Part shown: one piece after another, positions 7,098 to 12,060 of the stretch
Layout of the letters: the number at the start of each line of letters is the position of its first letter
Position numbering within the stretch: the stretch's first letter is position 1
Source of the DNA: Myxococcales bacterium
GTDB taxonomy: Bacteria > Myxococcota_C > UBA6777
Assembly: GCA_027005175.1 (NCBI GenBank)
Contig: JALTMC010000626.1
Coordinates: forward strand, 1-12,954
Length of the DNA: 12,954 nt
Direction of reading: 5' to 3'
Made by a program: the position numbers and the translations under genes
Notes under the pieces: generated by a model
Seen by the model: the letters and a program-made list of their open reading frames with translations, nothing else
Databases searched by the model: none
Told to the model about the DNA's origin: nothing

Positions 7098-7853
7098 ATG
7101 AACCAAAGAAGTCTGTTATTCTGTCTGTTATTCTTGTGCTTGGGCTGGTTGAGCCTCGCTCCAGGTTGTTCCAAGCCCACAACGCAAGAGACCCCTTCAA
7201 GACAAGAGGCGAGCATCACAGACGCATCTGTCACCACGGAGAATGGCCCCACAGAGTCAGGGATCTCCAAGAAAGACAAGGTGCTCCTATCCATCGATAC
7301 ATTCATCGCGACCCGTAAGATCAATACCTCAAGCGCAGGCTGGCGCCTTCGGCTCCCCAAGCCACCACAGGCGACATTTGAATCAGGCCGAACCTACTAC
7401 TGGATGCTTAAGACCAACAAAGGGATGCTCAAGATCGCGTTGATGCCGTCGGTTGCACCGATGCATGTCACCAGCACCATCTACCTAACCAAGCTTGGCT
7501 TCTATGATTCTCTCACATTCCACCGAGTGATAAAGAGGTTTATGGCGCAAGGAGGCGATCCCCTAGGCAATGGAAGAGGCGGACCTGGCTATAAGTATGC
7601 TGGAGAATTTTCGGCTTCCGTCACACACAATCGTGCAGGCTTGCTCAGCATGGCCAATGCAGGACCCAACACCGATGGAAGTCAGTTTTTCATCACCTTC
7701 GTACCCACCTCACACCTCAATGGAAAACATACGATCTTTGGTGAAGTCAAAGAAGGCATGGACACCTTAAAAGCCCTGGAAGCTGCTGGCTCTGCAACAG
7801 GAAGAACATCCGAGAAACTGTTCATTGAAAAAGCAACGATTGTTGTAGAGTAG
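7098..7853 (+). CDS. Cyclophilin-type peptidyl-prolyl isomerase lipoprotein
   Basis: 251 residues. The signal peptide ends LAPGC, with Cys24 as the lipidation site, followed by a polar linker to about residue 95 and then a cyclophilin domain to the end. It catalyses cis-trans isomerisation of Xaa-Pro bonds and, after export, should help fold periplasmic or surface proteins. Diagnostic blocks are FHRVIKRFMAQGGD (141-154), GPGYKYAGEF, LSMANAGPNTDGSQFFIT (183-200) and HLNGKHTIFGEV (206-217). The catalytic Arg143, Phe148, Gln151 and His211 are present. The tryptophan that binds cyclosporin in human CypA is His206 here, a common bacterial change usually associated with weak cyclosporin binding. 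The gene stands alone and diverges from the Cys-rich lipoprotein, which could be a client, though that is only inference from position. Confidence 0.95.
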   Translation: MNQRSLLFCLLFLCLGWLSLAPGCSKPTTQETPSRQEASITDASVTTENGPTESGISKKDKVLLSIDTFIATRKINTSSAGWRLRLPKPPQATFESGRTYYWMLKTNKGMLKIALMPSVAPMHVTSTIYLTKLGFYDSLTFHRVIKRFMAQGGDPLGNGRGGPGYKYAGEFSASVTHNRAGLLSMANAGPNTDGSQFFITFVPTSHLNGKHTIFGEVKEGMDTLKALEAAGSATGRTSEKLFIEKATIVVE

Positions 7854-7863
7854 AAAACATCAC

Positions 7864-7972
7864 AGCAATCTCGCCACAGGAAATCGTGAGCCATGTCACT
7901 CTGGCATGAGGTGTTCTTCAACGCACACTTGAACTAGCAATCCCGCCACAGGAAATCGTGAGCCATGTCACT
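7864..7972. repeat. 37-bp direct repeat, two copies, period 72
   Basis: The copies at 7864-7900 and 7936-7972 differ at one base (tctcgcc against tcccgcc). They share gccacaggaaatcgtgagcc and the following atgtcact. A unique 35-bp stretch separates them. The location is just downstream of the cyclophilin stop. No open frame uses the repeat. Confidence 0.95.
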
Positions 7973-7973
7973 T

Positions 7974-8015
7974 CAGTGGGTAGTTCATTTCCCACTGCGA
8001 CTTAAACTTCGCAGT
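7974..8015. other. Two mutually exclusive hairpins
   Basis: CAGTGGG (7974-7980) pairs with CCCACTG (7991-7997) around a 10-nt loop. ACTGCGA (7994-8000) pairs with TCGCAGT (8009-8015) around an 8-nt loop. The two stems share ACTG at 7994-7997, so only one can form. No T-run follows the second stem, so it is not a standard terminator. It could be a structured 3' end of the cyclophilin transcript or chance. Confidence 0.5.
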
Positions 8016-8129
8016 CAAAGAAAGATCCAGCATACAACTTAATGGTTCCTTTTTCGTATCATTTCCTTTTATGTAACGGCTATCGAAAGAAAGAAGACAT
8101 CAACCAAGGTTGGCACGAGAACTGCTGGG

Positions 8130-8282
8130 ACACTGACCGGTTGAAAGGACCGAGGTAAAGCAGTCCGTTGCGAGGATAACAAGGCATGACACCGAGGCAT
8201 ACTTTCGCTATTCCAAGAAGTCATAACGAAGTCAGACGACGCAAATGGCTATTTTTACGACCGACGACAAACCGGTCAGTGT
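8130..8282. mobile_element. Putative MITE-like element, ~153 bp
   Basis: A perfect 13-bp inverted repeat, acactgaccggtt at 8130-8142 and its reverse complement at 8270-8282, bounds 127 bp. Continuing inward with no gap, the next 17 bases of each arm are mostly unlike, but the following stretch matches again at many positions and ends in TTGCG on both sides (8168-8172 and 8240-8244). The imperfect terminal repeat may therefore be about 43 bp long. CTGGG stands directly left of the element (8125-8129) and one base right of it (8284-8288), resembling a 5-bp target duplication. It encodes no protein. These features fit a miniature inverted-repeat element mobilised by a transposase elsewhere, but a single copy proves nothing. 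Confidence 0.4.
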
Positions 8283-8324
8283 TCTGGGAGAGCCGACTTT
8301 CTTTCTCAAATGATGTACCATGTT

Positions 8325-8366
8325 TTGACTCCACTTTCCTTATTCGTATCACAAGCAGCACAGGAG
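8325..8366 (+). promoter_or_regulatory. Candidate promoter and RBS deciding the DUF2157 start
   Basis: TTGACT (8325-8330), a 16-bp spacer and TATCAC (8347-8352) resemble a housekeeping promoter. The start would lie near 8359. AGGAG at 8362-8366 is 5 nt before the ATG at 8372. This ribosome site favours 8372 over the longer in-frame ATG at 8186, which lies inside the MITE-like element. Confidence 0.45.
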
Positions 8367-8371
8367 TTCCC

Positions 8372-9430
8372 ATGTCTGAGACGACAGAAACAGAAGCAAC
8401 CTCTGAGCCTAGGCTAGAGTCAATATCGAACCAAGAGCCTCTTACAGAGTTACAGTTGAAGCAGGCTTATCACTCAGGAGACCTCTCTGGACCAAGCTAC
8501 CACCGATTGATGATATTGCTAGGATTCCGTCCCACAGCCAACAACTGGAAGATCTTTGTGGACCATTTCATGCTCTTTGCGGGAGCCGCATTTCTCCTCT
8601 CGGGAGTCATCTTTTTCTTTGCTTACAACTGGGCTGATATGGGCCGTCTCTCGAAATTTGGAGTACTGGAAGGAGGCATCTTTGTAGCCACCTTTCTCGC
8701 GTGGTATCTGGGCCTTGAGAAGCTCTCAGGCAAAGTCAGCTTACTGGTAGCAGCCATCCTGATTGGGCCTTTGCTGGCCGTGTTTGGCCAGACCTACCAA
8801 ACCGGTGCCGATCCTTATGAACTATTCACTGGCTGGGCGATGCTCGCCCTCGGCTGGGTCATCGTAAGTCAATTCGCAGCCCTCTGGATCTTCTGGCTGT
8901 TATTACTCAACGTTGGACTCGCTCTCTTCTACATCCAGATCGTTGGTATGCGTTACTCTCCTTTGTCGATGTTCTTGGCACTCGGTGGATTAAATGCAGT
9001 GGCTCTCGCCATCTGGATGGTGTTTGAACACAAAGGCATAACCTGGCTCCAAACGACAAACCGTTGGGCAGAGAGAACGTTATTTTCCTCTACCCTCTTT
9101 TTCATAGGCTGGGCAGCATGGCTATGTGTGATTACCAAATCACGTTACTCTCATATATCCAGTGTCATGTATAGCCTCTCTCTCTTAATTTATGCCGCAG
9201 TGATTGCTGGAACCTATTTTATTTACCGTCATTTTAAGCCAGACCTATACCCTCTCTCTCTTGGGATATTAAGTATCATCATCATTGATACATCTGTCAT
9301 CGTCAAGTGGATCAACTGGAGAGAGCCCATTGGTATCTTCTTTTTCTTAAGTATTTTTGTCATCGCACAAGCAACAGCAGGCGTGTTCTGGCTCCTTAAA
9401 CTCGACCCAGCTCCCAAGGAAGAGGATTGA
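8372..9430 (+). CDS. DUF2157 domain integral membrane protein
   Basis: 352 residues from the ATG at 8372. The N-terminal 60 residues are cytoplasmic and polar (LTELQLKQAYHSGDLS). A series of hydrophobic helices follows from about residue 63 to 345. Family hallmarks are FFFAYNWADM (81-90) and GQTYQTGADPYELF (139-152), which is highly characteristic of DUF2157. The C terminus KLDPAPKEED is charged. DUF2157 proteins are uncharacterised inner-membrane proteins that often precede DUF4401 and GDYXXLXY genes, exactly as here. Inference: a subunit of a three-protein membrane complex of unknown job. The longer start at 8186 would add 62 residues without a signal or domain and lacks a ribosome site. 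The last codons and stop are duplicated just downstream. Confidence 0.88.
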   Translation: MSETTETEATSEPRLESISNQEPLTELQLKQAYHSGDLSGPSYHRLMILLGFRPTANNWKIFVDHFMLFAGAAFLLSGVIFFFAYNWADMGRLSKFGVLEGGIFVATFLAWYLGLEKLSGKVSLLVAAILIGPLLAVFGQTYQTGADPYELFTGWAMLALGWVIVSQFAALWIFWLLLLNVGLALFYIQIVGMRYSPLSMFLALGGLNAVALAIWMVFEHKGITWLQTTNRWAERTLFSSTLFFIGWAAWLCVITKSRYSHISSVMYSLSLLIYAAVIAGTYFIYRHFKPDLYPLSLGILSIIIIDTSVIVKWINWREPIGIFFFLSIFVIAQATAGVFWLLKLDPAPKEED

Positions 9431-9480
9431 GTTACTGACTCCTTGAACTTGACCCAGATCCCAAGGGAGAGGGTTGAGTT
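9392..9480 (+). repeat. Duplicated 3' end of the DUF2157 gene, period 47
   Basis: The stretch 9392-9433, covering the last codons (LLKLDPAPKEED), the TGA and three more bases, recurs at 9439-9480 with 37 of 42 bases the same. The second copy would read LLELDPDPKGEG and stop. It lies in the untranslated gap before the DUF4401 gene. A tandem duplication of 47 bp, partly diverged, explains it. Most differences are transitions. Confidence 0.93.
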
Positions 9481-9536
9481 TCGTGCAATGTGCTTGAGCA
9501 AAGATGTCCGCAACCAAACTGCAAAGGAAGATCGAT

Positions 9537-10697
9537 ATGACAATAAAAAACCCCACCGTGGCACAGTTGTTAGCGCAACTGGCAGAAGAAAAAGTGTTGA
9601 CGACACATGACCAGGACACCCTGAAGAGATTGGCAAAGAAGAGCTCTTTGGGAGACAAGGAAGAAGAGTTTGAGTCCTGGGACATTATGCCCCAAGTCGA
9701 AGAGACAACACCGACCAACACACCCTGGTACATCAAAGGCCTGATCGGCATGAGCGCCTGGCTCTCCTCTCTCTTTATGATTCTCTTTCTAGCCCTGGCT
9801 CGAATCCTTAATGAGAAAGCTTCCGGCTCTTTTCTCTTTACAGGTGCTATGTTTTTGGGTCTGGCTTTCATCTTGTACACTTCACAACGCCGAAGTTTTA
9901 GCATCTTTTTTAATCAATTTGCCCTCTCCATGGCGATGACAGGACGTATCTTAGTCACCATAGGTTTCTTTCTCCTCTTTAAAAAATTCGTCCCTGCTGC
10001 CACAGGTGTTGTGGTCATGGAGCTTGTGGTGATGGCTCTTTACCCCGACTCTCTCCAACGATTTATCTCAACCTTTGTGACCCACTGCGCGATGTTATTG
10101 ATCTTTGCGACGTTGAAAAGACCGAGACTCACCTATGTATACATCGCATTAATGACCTTGCTCATTCGCACCGTTTGGGTTCGTATGCCAGCCCTAAAAA
10201 CAGAGCGTTTGCGCGAACTACTAACGCCCATGGGACATGCCACAGCCGCTGCACTGCTCGCTGTTACAGCATTCTCCACAACCCCTCTCACAAGCAAGAT
10301 ACTCGCCATCCAAACCTGGCTCCCGGTGACTGTCGTCGTCGCTGCCATGTGGCTTTTGATTGGTACAGACATCGCAAAAGATTACCATGTCTCTCCCACA
10401 GACAAGCTTTTCCTTGTCGGGGGAATCACCCTGCTTCTATTTTGTGCTACAGCCTACAACGCACCTGGCATTACCACAGCCTGCTTCGTCATGACCGTCG
10501 GTTTTTTCCGCAAAGAGTCTGTCCTCGTTGGACTCTCGATTGTCTCTCTGATCGCCTTTGTTGGATTTTATTATTATGGCCTCCAAATCTCTCTCTTAAT
10601 GAAATCCGTCGCCCTACTCGTTCCCGGCATACTCTTAATCGTGGCTCGCACAGTATTCCATAAACTAGCCTCAGAACCAAACGTAACACCAGCATAG
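9537..10697 (+). CDS. DUF4401 domain integral membrane protein
   Basis: 386 residues from the ATG at 9537, chosen because AAGGAAG (9524-9530) is well spaced. The in-frame ATG at 9504 has no comparable site and would add 11 residues. A charged N-terminal part (residues 1-62, VAQLLAQLAEEKVLTTHD, then an acidic stretch) precedes TPWYIKGLIGMSAWLSS, the usual entry to the membrane region of this family. Many hydrophobic helices follow. The C-terminal segment with VGFFRKESVLVGLS, GFYYYGLQISLLMKSVALL and the final arginine (VAR) fits the DUF4401 pattern. Function is not known. It is second in the DUF2157-DUF4401-GDYXXLXY operon, 106 bp after the DUF2157 stop and 31 bp before the next gene, and probably forms a complex with those products. 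Confidence 0.85.
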   Translation: MTIKNPTVAQLLAQLAEEKVLTTHDQDTLKRLAKKSSLGDKEEEFESWDIMPQVEETTPTNTPWYIKGLIGMSAWLSSLFMILFLALARILNEKASGSFLFTGAMFLGLAFILYTSQRRSFSIFFNQFALSMAMTGRILVTIGFFLLFKKFVPAATGVVVMELVVMALYPDSLQRFISTFVTHCAMLLIFATLKRPRLTYVYIALMTLLIRTVWVRMPALKTERLRELLTPMGHATAAALLAVTAFSTTPLTSKILAIQTWLPVTVVVAAMWLLIGTDIAKDYHVSPTDKLFLVGGITLLLFCATAYNAPGITTACFVMTVGFFRKESVLVGLSIVSLIAFVGFYYYGLQISLLMKSVALLVPGILLIVARTVFHKLASEPNVTPA

Positions 10698-10728
10698 AAA
10701 ACAAAAAACACGAGATAGGATAGAAGCT

Positions 10729-11295
10729 ATGAGACAAGCTATTTTTTGGTTAGCTACAGTGATTGTATTTTCTGTACCCAACGTTATGATCTGGCAGAAA
10801 GAGAAACTTCGAACGAATGGGACCACGGTGTTGTTAAAACTAGCACCGGTAGACCCGCGCTCGCTCATCCAGGGAGACTATATGATCCTTGATTATGCGA
10901 TAGCTCGAAAGCTTGATTATGCGATAGCTCGAAAGCTTGCTGGGAAGAAAAGAGTACGTGCCAAGAAGAAGGAAAAGGTCCCAAAGGATGGTCATATTGT
11001 CATCACTCTTGACAAGAATCGTGTGGGCAAATTTATGCGTATTCACAGAGGCAAGCAAAAACTCAAAAAAGGAGAGTTATTGTTTCGTTATCGCTTTCGA
11101 AAAGGACGCTGGCGTATTGGAGCCAACGCATTCTTTTTCCAGGAAGGCCACGCCAAATATTACAACAAAGCCCGGTATGGAGAATACCGAGTAACACCTT
11201 CAGGTGACTCCTTGCTGATCGGATTGCGTAGCCCCGACTTCAAGATCATAAAAGCACCCAAAACAAAGCGTACGCCTCAATCCAAATCCAAGTAA
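10729..11295 (+). CDS. GDYXXLXY domain membrane-anchored protein
   Basis: 188 residues. One N-terminal helix (about 4-22, IFWLATVIVFSVPNVMIW) anchors a basic extracytoplasmic domain. The naming motif GDYMILDY is at 49-56, after APVDPRSLIQ as is usual for the family. Later conserved-looking parts are LLFRYRFRKGRWRIGANAFFFQEG and the C-terminal RYGEYRVTPSGDSLLIGLRSP. The tail is rich in Lys/Ser. The biochemical role is unknown. The family typically follows DUF2157/DUF4401 genes, as here, 31 bp downstream; AGGA 8 nt before the ATG is a modest ribosome site. Residues 54-61 (LDYAIARK) are exactly repeated at 62-69 by a 24-bp duplication that runs out of the signature motif, a likely strain-specific change that may or may not impair the protein. 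Confidence 0.87.
   Translation: MRQAIFWLATVIVFSVPNVMIWQKEKLRTNGTTVLLKLAPVDPRSLIQGDYMILDYAIARKLDYAIARKLAGKKRVRAKKKEKVPKDGHIVITLDKNRVGKFMRIHRGKQKLKKGELLFRYRFRKGRWRIGANAFFFQEGHAKYYNKARYGEYRVTPSGDSLLIGLRSPDFKIIKAPKTKRTPQSKSK
10888..10939 (+). repeat. 24-bp perfect tandem duplication in the GDYXXLXY motif
   Basis: The 24 bases at 10888-10911 are repeated without change at 10912-10935, with four more matching bases to 10939. They encode LDYAIARK twice. The first LDY is part of GDYMILDY. Perfect identity at all codon positions shows the event is very recent, or that it is an assembly artefact. Confidence 0.97.
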
Positions 11296-11498
11296 CACTG
11301 TTGAAGAAGTGGGACACAGCTGGCGCAAATCCGAAACCATCGAGACTTACTACGGAAACCTGACAGCCTATAAAACAGATGGGCATAGCGAAATCCCCTG
11401 TATATCCGTGTAGATGAGCCCCCACTCTGAGGATCTCGGAACTACCCCTTCGGGGCACTCTGAACACTTTGCCCTTCAGGAAAAACGAAAGGATTGAG
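11296..11498. other. 3' untranslated/intergenic segment after GDYXXLXY
   Basis: About 200 bp without a supported gene lie between the last operon stop and the intrinsic terminator. The only structure seen is a short CCCC-TTC-GGGG hairpin (11445-11455), without a T-run. Open frames on either strand are short and lack ribosome sites. Confidence 0.5.
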
Positions 11499-11518
11499 CC
11501 GACTTCAGTCGGTTTTTT
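11499..11518 (+). terminator. Rho-independent terminator of the DUF2157 operon
   Basis: CCGAC (11499-11503), loop TTCA and GTCGG (11508-11512) form a compact GC-rich stem with a tetraloop. The T and A bases at the loop ends could also pair. TTTTTT follows directly (11513-11518). This is the clearest intrinsic terminator in the window. It sits about 200 bp after the GDYXXLXY stop with no gene between, so it should end the three-gene transcript. Confidence 0.8.
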
Positions 11519-11524
11519 CTTCGT

Positions 11525-11551
11525 CAGGATGGGGCTAAAACCCCCATCCTG
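11525..11551. other. Strong 10-bp hairpin next to the terminator
   Basis: CAGGATGGGG (11525-11534) and CCCCATCCTG (11542-11551) are perfect complements around a 7-nt loop ctaaaac. No T-run follows on either strand. It lies 6 bp after the operon terminator. It may be a back-up transcription barrier, an RNA-stability element or a remnant of a repeat element. Confidence 0.7.
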
Positions 11552-11755
11552 AATCTGTGTCAATCCATGGTTCGAACCAAGCTTGCAGTACATTTGTCAT
11601 CGCAAACTTGCACACCAAAAGAGGCAGTGGTTATGTCCATTTCTTTTCACAACCATATCTAGACCATAGCGTATTTTCACTCAAATACTGCAAGAAGCCC
11701 GTACGACACACAGGTCATGGAGTTGCAAATTCGAAGCTTGAGATTTCAATGCTCT

Positions 11756-11870
11756 CTTTCCACTTCTTCCAGGAACTTTTCACGACATCGCATGGTCCTG
11801 TTTAGCGTCCCAACACTTCCAGGACTACTTACTTTCCACTTCTTCCAGGAACTTTTCACGACATCGCATG
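11756..11870. repeat. 39-bp perfect direct repeat, two copies, period 76
   Basis: Copies at 11756-11794 and 11832-11870 are identical, beginning ctttccacttcttcc and ending acgacatcgcatg. The 37-bp spacer is unique except for acttccagga, which echoes part of the repeat. The sequence is unrelated to the 37-bp repeat at 7864-7972, although the layout (unit, equal-sized spacer, unit) is the same. Confidence 0.96.
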
Positions 11871-11947
11871 TCCATGACGTAGAGCGAGCCGACCCAGAAA
11901 AGAACTCGCTCCCAGATATCTGACAATCTTTCATGACAAACAGAAGG

Positions 11948-11963
11948 CTTCCATTCTTGGAAG
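11948..11963 (-). terminator. Weak candidate terminator for the right-hand Cys-rich gene
   Basis: CTTCCA and TGGAAG pair perfectly around a 4-nt loop. Read on the minus strand it is followed by CCTTCTGTTTG, which is only moderately T-rich. It lies about 100 bp beyond the stop of the minus-strand gene ending at 12061, a suitable place, but the stem is short and not GC-rich. Confidence 0.25.
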
Positions 11964-12060
11964 TTCTAATCCATCGGTGGCTACGAGGAAGTCCTCAAGA
12001 GGGAAGAAGATATTGTCGCGCTCGCAACATCCTCTCCGTCCCATTCGTCTTCTTTACTCG

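Larger units (their letters stand above)
7854..8371. other. 518-bp non-coding region between cyclophilin and DUF2157 genes
   Basis: I see no gene here. An open frame from 8186 merges with the DUF2157 frame, but it has no proper ribosome site and encodes polar residues with no recognisable domain. The region holds a two-copy 37-bp direct repeat, two overlapping hairpins, a MITE-like inverted-repeat element and a candidate promoter just before 8372, each listed separately. A 17-bp sequence near 8046 (ttccttttt then cgtatcat) recurs with two changes at 8336-8352. Confidence 0.6.
11552..12060. other. 509-bp intergenic region with a direct repeat
   Basis: I see no supported gene. The largest open frames (for example 11557-11805 on plus) begin without ribosome sites and show no protein-like composition. 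The region contains the 39-bp direct repeat and a small hairpin at 11948-11963. It separates two convergent transcripts, so promoters are not expected. Confidence 0.55.

Noticed and set aside
7864-7972. Two-copy repeat with 35-bp spacer resembling a minimal CRISPR array (same idea at 11756-11870)
   Set aside because: Only two copies each, unrelated sequences, no dyad symmetry in the units, no leader and no cas genes in the window.
8186-8371. N-terminal extension of the DUF2157 protein from the ATG at 8186
   Set aside because: No proper ribosome site, polar residues with no domain, and overlap with the inverted-repeat element; AGGAG before 8372 fits better.
9504-9536. Upstream ATG at 9504 for the DUF4401 gene
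   Set aside because: The ATG at 9537 has a well-spaced AAGGAAG; the earlier one does not.
11569-11578. GGTTCGAACC resembling the T-arm of a tRNA
   Set aside because: The flanking bases cannot form a 5-bp T stem or a 7-bp acceptor stem, and no anticodon arm is found upstream; it is just a palindrome.
11557-11923. Small plus-strand open frames in the right intergenic region
   Set aside because: They run through the 39-bp direct repeat, have no ribosome sites and show no protein-like pattern.
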